64,000 bases of DNA from Robertkochia marina (GTDB taxonomy: Bacteria > Bacteroidota > Bacteroidia > Flavobacteriales > Flavobacteriaceae), in NCBI RefSeq assembly GCF_004799345.1, contig NZ_SSMC01000003.1, positions 124,001 through 188,000 on the forward strand, read 5' to 3'. Below are positions 17,872-26,385 of the stretch, piece after piece. The position numbers were made by a program, and so were the translations under genes. The notes under the pieces were generated by a model that was given only the letters and a program-made list of their open reading frames with translations, ran no database searches and was not told where the DNA came from. Numbering within the stretch: position 1 is the stretch's first letter; each line of letters opens with the position of its first letter.

Positions 17872-19464
17872 ATGACAGAGTTCATCAGGAAAAGGGCGGC
17901 AAACGCCAAAGACGATATATTTAGCGGATTAACGGTTGCCCTGGCACTTATTCCGGAAGCCGTGGCATTTGCTTTTGTGGCAGGCGTGCCTCCGCTTGTA
18001 GGTTTATATGCGGCATTTATGATCGGTCTGATCACCTCTATATTTGGAGGGCGTCCGGGTATGATCTCGGGAGCTACAGGAGCCCTGGCGGTAGTTATGG
18101 TAACCCTGGTGGCCCAGGGAAATGCCATGGGGGCTGAGGGCGAAAACCTTGGGCTGTATTATCTTTTTGCTACGGTGATCCTGATGGGTATTATTCAGAT
18201 GCTGGCCGGTGTTTTTAAGCTGGGTAAATTTGTCAGACTGATACCACACCCGGTGATGATGGGGTTTGTAAACGGACTTGCCATTGTGATCTTCCTTTCT
18301 CAATTAGGTATGTTCAAACACGTGGTTGATGGAGAACGCGTGTGGATGACGGGAGCAGACCTGTGGCTGATGCTTGGTTTTGTTGGGCTCACCATGTTCA
18401 TCATGTGGGGACTTCCTAAACTGAACAAAAAACTTCCTGAAGCCTTATTGGCTATTGTCGTTGTTTCTGCCATTGTGATCCTTGGCGGCCTCGATGTGGC
18501 AACTGTGGGCTCTTTTATCCGTGATGGTGGAGGGGAAGGTCTTAAAGGAGGGTTGCCTACTTTCCAGGCCGATATTTTCGATAAGGTGCCCATGAATATG
18601 GAAACATTGCGGTTTATTGGGCCTTATGCAGTTATTCTGGCTGCCATAGGTTTGATAGAATCACTTATGACCCTCAACCTGGTAGATGAATTAACAGAAA
18701 CAAGAGGTAACTCGAACAGGGAGTGTATGGCCCAGGGAGGTGCTAACATTATTACCGGATTTTTTGGAGGTATGGGAGGTTGTGCCATGATCGGACAATC
18801 GATCATTAACATCAAAGGAGGGGGACGTACGCGCCTTTCCGGGATCGTTGCAGCGGTAACTCTTTTATTCTTTATCCTTTTTGCCAGCGGACTCATCGAG
18901 CAGGTGCCCATTGCCGCCCTGGTTGGAGTTATGTTCATGGTAGTTATAGGAACCTTTGCCTGGAGTAGTTTCAGGATCCTTAATAAGATCCCAAAAAGCG
19001 ATGCTATCGTATTGATCGCAGTATCTTCGCTTACTGTATTTTTCGATCTCGCAATTGCCGTGATCGCTGGAGTGATCATTTCTGCCCTGGTTTTTGCCTG
19101 GGAGAATGCTAAAAGAATCCGAGCCAGGAAGTTTGTCAGGGAAGATGGCACTAAGGTATATCAGATCTGGGGTATCCTCTTCTTTGGAAGTATCCAGGCC
19201 TTTAACAGTAAGTTTGATGTTAAGAACGATCCGGAAAATGTAGAGATCGATTTTATAGAATCAAAGGTGGCAGATCATTCTGCCCTTGAGGCGCTTTTTA
19301 ACCTGGTGGAGAAATACGAAGCTGCCGGGAAAAAGGTACGAATAAAACACCTGAGTGAAGAGTGTCAGCGCCTGATGATCAAGGCCTCACCTAAATTAGC
19401 CCAGGTGATCGAAGAAGATGTTGATGACCCTCGCTATCATGTGATGGCTGATGTGATGAAATAA
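17872..19464 (+). CDS. SulP family inorganic anion transporter
   Basis: A 530-aa polytopic membrane protein. The SLC26/SulP core begins with DIFSGLTVALALIPEAVAFAFVAGVPPLVGLYAAF and has about 11-12 hydrophobic segments; a cytoplasmic STAS domain follows (about residues 430-525, IDFIESKVADHSALEALFNLVEKYEAAGKKVRI). Family members carry sulfate, bicarbonate or other anions, usually with Na+ or H+. With no cys genes nearby the substrate is open; bicarbonate is as likely as sulfate in a marine-type organism. Own promoter and terminator. Confidence 0.93.
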   Translation: MTEFIRKRAANAKDDIFSGLTVALALIPEAVAFAFVAGVPPLVGLYAAFMIGLITSIFGGRPGMISGATGALAVVMVTLVAQGNAMGAEGENLGLYYLFATVILMGIIQMLAGVFKLGKFVRLIPHPVMMGFVNGLAIVIFLSQLGMFKHVVDGERVWMTGADLWLMLGFVGLTMFIMWGLPKLNKKLPEALLAIVVVSAIVILGGLDVATVGSFIRDGGGEGLKGGLPTFQADIFDKVPMNMETLRFIGPYAVILAAIGLIESLMTLNLVDELTETRGNSNRECMAQGGANIITGFFGGMGGCAMIGQSIINIKGGGRTRLSGIVAAVTLLFFILFASGLIEQVPIAALVGVMFMVVIGTFAWSSFRILNKIPKSDAIVLIAVSSLTVFFDLAIAVIAGVIISALVFAWENAKRIRARKFVREDGTKVYQIWGILFFGSIQAFNSKFDVKNDPENVEIDFIESKVADHSALEALFNLVEKYEAAGKKVRIKHLSEECQRLMIKASPKLAQVIEEDVDDPRYHVMADVMK

Positions 19465-19468
19465 TAAA

Positions 19469-19500
19469 AAAAACGGCTGCCTGAGGGCAGCCGTTTTTTT
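19469..19500 (+). terminator. Intrinsic terminator of the sulP gene
   Basis: Hairpin AACGGCTGCC / GGCAGCCGTT with a 4-nt loop, preceded by A8 and followed by T7, immediately after the stop. Confidence 0.92.
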
Positions 19501-19584
19501 ATCATGATGTCTTAAAGTTAAGTTTGATTTGTAATAATGATCCGCGAGTCGGATCTGACATGGTGAGAAATCTCAAATCCCGAA

Positions 19585-19626
19585 ATTCACCATTCACCAT
19601 TCACCATTCACCATTCACCATTCACC
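19585..19626. repeat. Tandem repeat ATTCACC x6
   Basis: Six perfect 7-bp units lie between the sulP terminator and the end of coaD, 9 nt from the coaD stop codon. Confidence 0.85.
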
Positions 19627-19635
19627 ATCCATAAC

Positions 19636-20097
19636 TCACCCCTGTTTCACCTGAACCGTTTCAGGCACCAGGCCGGTGTAGTCTCCTCCGTTTCTTATCA
19701 CGTCTCTTACTATGGAAGAAGAGATATAGCTTTTTCCTGAGGAGGTAAGCAGAAAAACCGTTTCGATCTCACTGAGCTTTCTATTGGTATGTGCGATGGC
19801 TTTTTCAAATTCAAAGTCTGCCGGATTACGCAGCCCTCTGAGAATGAACTCAGCGTTTACTTGCCGACAAAAATCAACCGTGAGCCCTTCATAGGTCATT
19901 ACCCGTATCTTTTTTTCGTGCTTAAAGGCTTCTTCAACAAAGCGTTTCCGGTCTTCCAGAGAAAACATATATTTTTTCTCTGCATTGATACCAATAGCAA
20001 TGATGAGTTCGTCAAATAGGGTGACTCCTCTGGTAATAATATCGTAATGTCCCAGGGTAATAGGATCAAACGACCCCGGAAAGATAGCTCTGCGCAT
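19636..20097 (-). CDS. coaD: Phosphopantetheine adenylyltransferase
   Basis: Transfers AMP from ATP to 4'-phosphopantetheine, the fourth step of coenzyme A synthesis. The 153-aa protein has the nucleotidyltransferase motif GSFDPITLGHYDII at the N terminus, the substrate loop ILRGLRNPADFEFEKAIAHTNRKL, and the C-terminal ISSSIVRDVIRNGG. Length is typical. It lies 34 nt downstream of ddl on the same strand. Confidence 0.97.
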   Translation of the reverse strand: MRRAIFPGSFDPITLGHYDIITRGVTLFDELIIAIGINAEKKYMFSLEDRKRFVEEAFKHEKKIRVMTYEGLTVDFCRQVNAEFILRGLRNPADFEFEKAIAHTNRKLSEIETVFLLTSSGKSYISSSIVRDVIRNGGDYTGLVPETVQVKQG

Positions 20098-20131
20098 AGC
20101 TTGAGTAATATTTTACTTAAAGGTACAAAAT

Positions 20132-21115
20132 TTAAGATGCTCCCAGGGCTTCGTCAATGGCTGTGGTAAACAGTTCTGAAAGAGAGATTCCTGCAACCCC
20201 CGCCTGTTGCGGCAGGATGCTTTCTTTTGTGAGCCCGGGTACGGTGTTGATCTCCAGGAAATGAGGCTCGCCTTCCACAAAAATAAATTCACTACGGCTA
20301 AACCCTTTCATGCGAAGGATGTTGTAGATGCGTTTGGCCGTATCGCTTACTTTTTCAAGCTCTTCCTTGGTTATTCTGGCCGGGGTGATCTCCTGAGATT
20401 TACCCTGATACTTTGCTTCGTAATCGAAGAAATCATTCTCTGTAACAATTTCTGTTACCGGAAGCACGGTTGTTTCTCCCTTATAGGTAATAACCCCTAC
20501 TGAAACCTCAGTTCCGTCAAGGAATGATTCTATAAGAATTTCGTCATCTTCACGGAATGAATTTTCTATGGCAGACATCAGATCTTCTTTTTTATAAACC
20601 TTTGAAACTCCAAAGCTGGATCCTGCCTTATTGGCCTTGACGAAACAAGGAAGTCCGACCTTTTCAACGATCTGGTCAGGGTCTATGGCATCGCCTTGAT
20701 TGAGGTAATGAAACCTGGCAGTTTTTATACCGTAAGATCGCAATACGGCAAGACAATCTCTTTTGTTATACGTCAGGGCAGCCTGGTACATATCGCAAGC
20801 GGTCTGAGGTATATTCAGTAGTTCCAGGTAGGCCTGTATATAACCATTCTCCCCGGGGTTGCCGTGAATGGCATTGAACACGCAATCAAAAGTGATCTTG
20901 CCATTATCGGTGGGTAATGAAAAGTCTGAGCGATCGATCTCCTGCTCGGTGCCATCTGCTTTGACAGCCACCCACTTTTCTTTAGAGATGTGAATAGGAA
21001 AAACTTCAAAACGTGCCCTGTCGAGGGTGTCACAGACAACTTGTCCGCTTTTCAGAGAAATACCCGACTCAGAGGTATAGCCTCCCATAATTACCCCGAT
21101 ATTCTTTTTGGTCAT
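20132..21115 (-). CDS. ddl: D-alanine--D-alanine ligase
   Basis: A 327-aa ATP-grasp enzyme that makes D-Ala-D-Ala for peptidoglycan. GGYTSESGISLKSG is the N-terminal substrate loop, FVKANKAGSSFGVSKV the ATP-grasp strand, EEILIESFLDGTEVSVGV the adenine-binding region, and FLEINTVPGLTKESILPQQA the metal and dipeptide site. It is transcribed divergently from a PASTA-domain protein, itself a likely cell-wall-linked factor. Confidence 0.97.
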   Translation of the reverse strand: MTKKNIGVIMGGYTSESGISLKSGQVVCDTLDRARFEVFPIHISKEKWVAVKADGTEQEIDRSDFSLPTDNGKITFDCVFNAIHGNPGENGYIQAYLELLNIPQTACDMYQAALTYNKRDCLAVLRSYGIKTARFHYLNQGDAIDPDQIVEKVGLPCFVKANKAGSSFGVSKVYKKEDLMSAIENSFREDDEILIESFLDGTEVSVGVITYKGETTVLPVTEIVTENDFFDYEAKYQGKSQEITPARITKEELEKVSDTAKRIYNILRMKGFSRSEFIFVEGEPHFLEINTVPGLTKESILPQQAGVAGISLSELFTTAIDEALGAS

Positions 21116-21143
21116 ATACGTATTAGGTGTTTTTTTCGTTCTT

Positions 21144-21151
21144 CAAATGTA
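21144..21151 (-). promoter_or_regulatory. -7 promoter box for ddl-coaD
   Basis: TACATTTG on the minus strand, an exact match, 28 nt before the ddl ATG. No clear partner element at the expected spacing. Confidence 0.5.
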
Positions 21152-21234
21152 TCATTAATTGTACAATATTTGCTCATCGAAAAGCAGCAGAATCGGTAAA
21201 AAAATACCCTGATGCAGATGGGTATGGTTTTTAT

Positions 21235-21242
21235 ATCTTTGC
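21235..21242 (+). promoter_or_regulatory. -7 promoter box for the PASTA gene
   Basis: TATCTTTG, an exact match, 16 nt before the ATG. No good -33 element seen. Confidence 0.5.
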
Positions 21243-21258
21243 CAAATAAATCTTAACC

Positions 21259-21822
21259 ATGAACCTATTTAAATTTCTCTTTAGTAAGACCTTCTTAAGG
21301 CAGATTGCTATTGCTGTTCTGATATTAATAGCCTTAACGCTGGGTGTTATGCAGTACCTGAAACAAACCACCAATCACGGGGAATTTGTTTTGGTGCCCG
21401 ACCTGTCTAAAAAGACTCTTGGAGAGGTCAATCAGATCCTTGGCGATGCCGGGCTGAGAGCCGTGGTTCAGGATTCGACGAACTTTAATCCTGAGTTTCC
21501 GCGATTTTCGGTGATCGAACAGAATCCTGTGGCCAATAAGCAGGTAAAAGAGGGGCGTAAGATCTACCTGACCCTTAACCCTTCAGGTTATCGAAAGGTG
21601 AGTATGCCGAACGTTATTCAAAAAACCCGTAGAAATGCTGAGTCCATGCTGAAAGCAGTAGGTCTTGATGTTCAGGAGGTCGAATACATTGACGAACTGG
21701 GAAAGGATATGGTGTATTACGTAAAGTATGAAGGAAGCCGCATCAACCCGGGAACGCAATTACCGAAAACCACAAAGGTAGTTCTTGTATGTGGTAATGG
21801 TAATGAAGAGGGTAACAGGTAA
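21259..21822 (+). CDS. Membrane-anchored PASTA domain protein
   Basis: The 187-aa protein has one N-terminal membrane segment (about residues 13-32) and two PASTA domains (about 40-107 and 110-180), each with the typical P-x-h-x-x-x-x-x-x-A/E-x-x-h-L pattern (VPDLSKKTLGEVNQIL; MPNVIQKTRRNAESML). PASTA domains bind peptidoglycan or muropeptides and are usually attached to kinases or PBPs; here they stand alone. It lies opposite ddl and 16 nt upstream of the pseudouridine synthase gene, with which it is probably cotranscribed. Confidence 0.88.
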   Translation: MNLFKFLFSKTFLRQIAIAVLILIALTLGVMQYLKQTTNHGEFVLVPDLSKKTLGEVNQILGDAGLRAVVQDSTNFNPEFPRFSVIEQNPVANKQVKEGRKIYLTLNPSGYRKVSMPNVIQKTRRNAESMLKAVGLDVQEVEYIDELGKDMVYYVKYEGSRINPGTQLPKTTKVVLVCGNGNEEGNR

Positions 21823-21838
21823 GTAAAAGAATCAAAGT

Positions 21839-22876
21839 ATGGCGCAAATTGAAGGGAATGACGATCTGAATCAGGACGATGAGCTCTATGAGCATTACAG
21901 TTTTACGGCCGGAAAAGGGCAAGAGCCTCTTCGTGTAGATAAGTTTTTGATGAACTTCATTGAAAACGCCACCAGAAATAAGATCCAACAGGCAGCAAAG
22001 AGCGGGAATATCTATGTGAACGGACAGCAGGTAAAGTCAAATTATAAGGTGAAAGCCTTTGATGTGGTGAAGGTGCTCTTTGAACACCCGCCTCATGAAT
22101 ACCTGCTCACTCCTGAAGATATCCCTTTGGATATCGTTTATGAAGATGACAGCCTGCTGGTGATCAATAAACCTGCGGGAATGGTCGTGCATCCGGGGCA
22201 CGGTAATTATTCAGGAACCCTGATCAATGCCCTGATCTATCATTTTAACAACCTCCCCTTAAACAGTAATGAACGTCCCGGTTTGGTGCATCGCATCGAT
22301 AAGGATACCAGTGGACTATTGGTCATAGCAAAAACCGAGCACGCGTTGAACCATCTTTCTAAGCAGTTTTTTGATAAAACCAGTGAAAGAGAGTACCTGG
22401 CATTAGTTTGGGGCAATGTTGCCGATGAAGAGGGTACCGTTGAAGGCCATATTGGCAGACATCCTAAGAATCGTTTGCAGATGGCTGTATTTCCTGAAGG
22501 TGATCACGGAAAGGAAGCCGTTACCCATTACAGGGTCATTGAACGTTTTGGATATGTTACCCTGGTGGCCTGCAGATTGGAAACCGGGAGAACACATCAG
22601 ATCAGAGTGCATATGAAATATGCAGGTCATACCCTGTTTAATGATGAGCGATACGGAGGCGAAAAGATCCTGAAAGGCACAACTTTTACCAAGTATAAAC
22701 AGTTTGTGGAAAATTGTTTTAAGATCTTGCCAAGGCAGGCGCTTCATGCCAAAACTCTTGGGTTTGAACACCCGGTTACCGGCGAGTTTCTTCGTTTTGA
22801 TTCTGAAATGCCCGAAGACATGCAAAATGCCATTGAAAAATGGCGCAATTATGCAAAACATCGCGATGGGCAATAG
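21839..22876 (+). CDS. RluA-family 23S rRNA pseudouridine synthase (RluD-like)
   Basis: A 345-aa enzyme with an N-terminal S4 RNA-binding domain (about 30-90, LRVDKFLMNFIENATRNKIQ) and a pseudouridine synthase domain. The catalytic motif HRIDKDTSGLLV places the active aspartate at D154; AGRTH-type motif ETGRTHQIRVHMKYAGH follows. The S4 domain and ordering fit RluD, which modifies helix 69, but RluC cannot be excluded. The N terminus has an extra acidic tail of about 25 residues. Confidence 0.92.
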   Translation: MAQIEGNDDLNQDDELYEHYSFTAGKGQEPLRVDKFLMNFIENATRNKIQQAAKSGNIYVNGQQVKSNYKVKAFDVVKVLFEHPPHEYLLTPEDIPLDIVYEDDSLLVINKPAGMVVHPGHGNYSGTLINALIYHFNNLPLNSNERPGLVHRIDKDTSGLLVIAKTEHALNHLSKQFFDKTSEREYLALVWGNVADEEGTVEGHIGRHPKNRLQMAVFPEGDHGKEAVTHYRVIERFGYVTLVACRLETGRTHQIRVHMKYAGHTLFNDERYGGEKILKGTTFTKYKQFVENCFKILPRQALHAKTLGFEHPVTGEFLRFDSEMPEDMQNAIEKWRNYAKHRDGQ

Positions 22877-22952
22877 GTAAGATTTATCCTTATATAGAAA
22901 ATTGCATGTTACTCCATTTCGGGAGGCCAATGCTTTGTTGTAATTTCACATA

Positions 22953-23615
22953 GTGGAAATTAAAGAGCTCATCCTGTTTACCAAAAACATTGAAAGGCAA
23001 AAGGATTTTTATGAGCGTGTCATGAACTTTGAGCCTTGCGATGAAGAGGATGATTATGTGTGTTTTAAAACCGGAAGGTCCCGGTTGAAATTTATCAGAT
23101 CTGAGCATTCAGACCCTGTACATTTTGCACTGATAATTCCCGGAGACAGTTATTTGCCGGCAAATAACTGGCTTAAGAAAAGGGTGTCTCTTTTGCCCTT
23201 TGAAGGAGACGAGATCATAGATTTTCCGAATTGGAACGCCAAGTCACAATACTTTTATGATGCCGATCTCAATATCGTTGAATTTATAGCGCGAAGGGAT
23301 GTAGAAGGTTCCGCTCCCTCGTCTTTTTCTCCAAAGGCTATCCTTCAGATCGGAGAAGTGGGCCTGCCTGCAGATGATCTGGAAGCCCTTTATAACAGAC
23401 TGAATGCCATAAAACCGTTACCGCGATACTCAGGAGATTTTAAACGCTTCGGGGCGGCGGGTGATCCGGAAGGTCTTTTTATTTTAGCAAACCCAAAACA
23501 CAAAGAGTGGTTTCCTGCAGGAGATAAGATAAAAAATGCGCATCTCATGGTGAGGGGCGATTATAATTTCGAATATAAAAACCAGAAAATAAAGCAAAAA
23601 AATCTTCATATATGA
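22953..23615 (+). CDS. VOC (glyoxalase-fold) family protein
   Basis: A 220-aa protein with two beta-alpha-beta-beta-beta modules of the vicinal-oxygen-chelate fold. [22 protein letters not shown] and [15 protein letters not shown] form the first, [19 protein letters not shown] and [15 protein letters not shown] the second. Substrate unknown. Start is GTG at 22953; no upstream ATG exists in frame. The stop TGA overlaps the ATG of yaaA (ATGA), so the two are coupled. Confidence 0.8.
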   Translation: MEIKELILFTKNIERQKDFYERVMNFEPCDEEDDYVCFKTGRSRLKFIRSEHSDPVHFALIIPGDSYLPANNWLKKRVSLLPFEGDEIIDFPNWNAKSQYFYDADLNIVEFIARRDVEGSAPSSFSPKAILQIGEVGLPADDLEALYNRLNAIKPLPRYSGDFKRFGAAGDPEGLFILANPKHKEWFPAGDKIKNAHLMVRGDYNFEYKNQKIKQKNLHI

Positions 23616-24373
23616 AAATCGTTATTTCTCCGGCAAAGTCGTTGGATTATGAAACAGCAATACCTGTATCGCAATCTACTCAACCTGTATTTAGTGCCGA
23701 GGCAGAGAAGATCAATAAGGCCTTGAAAGAGCAATCACCGGCTCAACTTTCAAAGCTCATGAGTATATCTGATAACCTGGCCCAATTAAACTGGAAAAGA
23801 AATCAGGAGTTTCAACTGCCCTTTACCCCGGAGAATGCAAGGCCTGCCGTGTATGCATTTAACGGAGATGTGTACACCGGATTGGATGCTTATAGCATCC
23901 CGGAAAGTAAGGTGGAGGTATTACAGAACAGATTGCGAATCTTGAGCGGGTTGTATGGGTTGCTAAAGCCTCTTGACCTCATTCAACCTTACCGCCTGGA
24001 AATGGGGACCTCGTTTGGTGTGAATGGCAGCAGTAATCTTTATGATTTTTGGAAAGAAAAAATTACCGCCCAGCTTAATGATGAGCTGCAGGAAGGAGAG
24101 TTATTCGTGAATCTGGCCAGCAACGAATACTTTAAAGCTATTGATAAAAAGGCACTCAAAGTACCGGTGATCACTCCTTCCTTTAAGGACTGGAAGAACG
24201 GGAAGTTGAAAGTGGTCAGCTTTTTTGCTAAAAAGGCCAGAGGTGCCATGGTCAGATATATTATTGATTCAGGAGCAGAATCGTTGGAAGACCTGAAAGG
24301 GTTTAATTGGGAAGGGTACCAGTTTAGTATCGATAACACCAAAATGGAGAACGAACCGGTGTTTATTCGGTAA
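23612..24373 (+). CDS. yaaA: Peroxide stress protein YaaA (DUF328)
   Basis: The 253-aa protein begins [14 protein letters not shown], the YaaA signature, and continues with [41 protein letters not shown] and [13 protein letters not shown]. coli YaaA lowers intracellular free iron and DNA damage during peroxide stress. Length and motif order match the family closely. ATGA overlap with the upstream VOC gene. Confidence 0.95.
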   Translation: MKIVISPAKSLDYETAIPVSQSTQPVFSAEAEKINKALKEQSPAQLSKLMSISDNLAQLNWKRNQEFQLPFTPENARPAVYAFNGDVYTGLDAYSIPESKVEVLQNRLRILSGLYGLLKPLDLIQPYRLEMGTSFGVNGSSNLYDFWKEKITAQLNDELQEGELFVNLASNEYFKAIDKKALKVPVITPSFKDWKNGKLKVVSFFAKKARGAMVRYIIDSGAESLEDLKGFNWEGYQFSIDNTKMENEPVFIR

Positions 24374-24449
24374 TCGCTATGGAGCGAAACCTGATCTGTC
24401 TTCCAGCCGGGATATTTTTACTACCTTATAAGAACTTAAATGTTTTGTT

Positions 24450-25133
24450 ATGAATGTATTGAGGTGGTTCTGTATTGCAATACTATCCTGCTTTTACCTG
24501 ACAGGATCTGCGCAAGAGTCTAAAAAATTGTTAGGGTCTGTAAAAAATGCAGAAGGAGCCCCTGTTGCCGGTGCCAATGTTTATGTAGATGGGGTGAATA
24601 CCTATCAAAAAACCAATGCCAGGGGGTATTTTGAAGTTGAGGTAGATTCAGAAACTCAGGTAATTTCTGTTTATGCAGAGGCGTACGGACTCATGAGCGG
24701 TGTTTACGACAATCAACCCCGTCTTAATTTTGTTTTTCTGGAGGGTAAATCACCACAGGAAGAAAATGCCTCTAATGAAATGGCAATAGGGTATGCGACA
24801 GTAGATAAAAATGATGCGGTCTATGCAACCTCCATGATCGATACCAAACAAGTGGGCCCGGTGGGCGATGCCGCTTTTACTATCTATGACCTGATCAGTA
24901 CCCGGGTACCCGGGGTTCGTGTTACCACAAATAACGAGATCATTGTGAGGGGGGTGTCTAATTTCCGGGGTCCGGCAACACCCTTGATCGTAGTTAATGA
25001 TCAAATCGTCACCTCTGTTGATTGGGTGGTGCCCTCTGAGGTTAAATCTATTGAATTTCTAAAGGATGCCGCCACCTCTATTTATGGCAGCCAGGGAGCT
25101 AATGGGGTATTGATCATTAAACTCAAGCAGTAA
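24450..25133 (+). CDS. Exported carboxypeptidase-regulatory and TonB plug domain protein without a barrel
   Basis: The 227-aa protein has a signal peptide (cut near TGSAQ, residue 21), a CarbopepD_reg_2-like beta sandwich (about 25-90, LLGSVKNAEGAPVAGANVYVDGVNTYQKTNARGYF) and a TonB-receptor plug (about 125-227, with the hallmark VPGVRV and FLKDAATSIYGSQGANGVLII). It stops exactly where a SusC-like receptor would enter its beta barrel. The frame ends in a normal TAA and the following 100 nt do not look like barrel coding sequence, so it is either a genuine plug-only protein or an old truncation. Confidence 0.85.
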   Translation: MNVLRWFCIAILSCFYLTGSAQESKKLLGSVKNAEGAPVAGANVYVDGVNTYQKTNARGYFEVEVDSETQVISVYAEAYGLMSGVYDNQPRLNFVFLEGKSPQEENASNEMAIGYATVDKNDAVYATSMIDTKQVGPVGDAAFTIYDLISTRVPGVRVTTNNEIIVRGVSNFRGPATPLIVVNDQIVTSVDWVVPSEVKSIEFLKDAATSIYGSQGANGVLIIKLKQ

Positions 25134-25250
25134 ACTTTTGGATAGTATATGCTGTGTTCGGAGTTGTCCGGTCTCAGATAATTTCGAAAACCCGAAAGTG
25201 CTTATTTGTTAGTTGGTTATGTTGAGAAGGGTTCGCGAAAAGTATGACGG

Positions 25251-25379
25251 TTATTTTTTTGTATCCACGCTTACCTGCTCTTCAACCGGACGTCGCTTGC
25301 GAATTTTTCGTCTGCGTCTTACACCATAGGTTCCTCTGTTGATCTTGCCGCGTTTAGTTTTTACATCTCCTTTTCCCAT
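25251..25379 (-). CDS. 30S ribosomal protein THX
   Basis: A 42-aa, very basic protein: MGKGDVKTKRGKINRGTYG followed by a run of Arg and Lys (RRRRKIRKRR), then an acidic tail. This matches the THX family that binds the head of the small subunit in Thermus and is widespread in Bacteroidota. The ORF has 43 codons including the stop. It is easily missed because of its size. A box TAACTTTA, one mismatch to the -7 consensus, lies about 27 nt upstream. Confidence 0.92.
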   Translation of the reverse strand: MGKGDVKTKRGKINRGTYGVRRRRKIRKRRPVEEQVSVDTKK

Positions 25380-25438
25380 AATTCTCATTGTTTTGGTTTA
25401 CACTTAAAGTTACTTATTTTCAATGTTTAAATCAAGTT

Positions 25439-26116
25439 ATGTTCCTCCATACCCATCCGTATGAACCCTTTATTCCTGAGAAAGCCGATCGGCTGATCGT
25501 GGGAACATTGCCGCCGCCCCGGTTTACCACCGGAGAGCTTCTGCCGGGAGATGTTGATTTTTGTTACGGTAGCAGAGACGGGCTCCTGTGGCCTGTATTA
25601 GAAAGAATATTTTCTACCCAGCTTCGCTATGAGAACAGCTCAGAAGCAGCCGAACAACGCAAAACTTTTTTAATCAATCATGGTATTGGTGTTTTTGACA
25701 TGGTGGAATCTGCCCGAAGAGAACGAATAGATGCGTCAGACCTTGGGATGAAGACCCCTGTTTTAAGAGATATAACCGGAAAACTACCGGAAATGCCCAA
25801 CGTAAGAGTGCTGTTATTTACGGGAGGAAACTCAAAGAATGGCCCGGAATATTTGTTCAGGAAACATGCCAGGGAAAAGGGAATTGCTATTGAAGTGGTT
25901 TCTGATGAAGTTCCCAGGATTCATAGATTTACCCTAATCAACAAAACTTATTACACAGTATCTCTTACGGCACCCTCCGGCTCGGCCAACAGGGCTATAG
26001 GAGGCATGGATGCCTATAAAATGCGAAAGGCGCAGGATCCGGATTATACCACAATGGATTTCAGGGTACAGCAATATGCTCCCTTTTTCAGAGAGAAGTT
26101 CTACGATGATCTGTAA
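25439..26116 (+). CDS. Uracil-DNA glycosylase family protein
   Basis: The 225-aa product resembles the DNA glycosylase superfamily: LIVGTLPPPRFTTGELLPGDVDFCYGSRDGLLWPVL is the N-terminal nucleotide-binding loop of small UDG-fold enzymes, and SLTAPSGSANRA matches their C-terminal motif. Base specificity (uracil, hypoxanthine or other) cannot be read. I chose ATG 25439 (MFLHTHPYEPF) because the upstream extension to 25388 runs through the THX promoter region. It diverges from the THX gene. Confidence 0.78.
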   Translation: MFLHTHPYEPFIPEKADRLIVGTLPPPRFTTGELLPGDVDFCYGSRDGLLWPVLERIFSTQLRYENSSEAAEQRKTFLINHGIGVFDMVESARRERIDASDLGMKTPVLRDITGKLPEMPNVRVLLFTGGNSKNGPEYLFRKHAREKGIAIEVVSDEVPRIHRFTLINKTYYTVSLTAPSGSANRAIGGMDAYKMRKAQDPDYTTMDFRVQQYAPFFREKFYDDL

Positions 26117-26121
26117 AAACA

Positions 26122-26148
26122 AAACCTCCGCATAAAATGCGAAGGTTT
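26122..26148. terminator. Hairpin terminator, bidirectional
   Basis: AAACCT-C-CGCAT / ATGCG-A-AGGTTT with one internal mismatch and loop AAA, six bases after the glycosylase-gene stop. It can also end the leftward small ORF at 26181. Confidence 0.7.
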
Positions 26149-26180
26149 CGTTTCAGGTCAATACCGTGTAGATTTCGGTA

Positions 26181-26318
26181 TTAACTTTTATTTTGTTGTC
26201 TTTTAATAGTTTTTTCGTCTATATCAAAATCATTAGTATCAGCATTGGTTTTCGCTGTAGGGTTTGTAGGGTTACTTTGAACTTTACTTCTTTTCCATTT
26301 TCTTTCAATATTCGCCAT
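26181..26318 (-). CDS. Small hypothetical protein (45 aa)
   Basis: An ATG at 26318 opens a 45-codon frame, MANIERKWKRSKVQSNPTNP..., ending KTIKRQQNKS. It is hydrophilic and charged with no membrane segment. The 'KRSK' start and a Thr/Asn-rich middle do not match a family I know. It fills an otherwise empty 270-bp gap, is followed by a hairpin terminator, and has an AT-rich upstream region with no exact -7 box. A real small gene seems more likely than chance, but this is not certain. Confidence 0.5.
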   Translation of the reverse strand: MANIERKWKRSKVQSNPTNPTAKTNADTNDFDIDEKTIKRQQNKS

Positions 26319-26385
26319 AGTGTCAATTATTTTTAATGTTCTATTTAATATAATACTACTACAGTAGAATCTTCTTAAATTTAAT

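Noticed and set aside
24740-25133. Frameshifted SusC receptor with barrel downstream
   Set aside because: The 117 bp after the stop belong to an intergenic region and the THX gene on the other strand; no barrel sequence in any frame.
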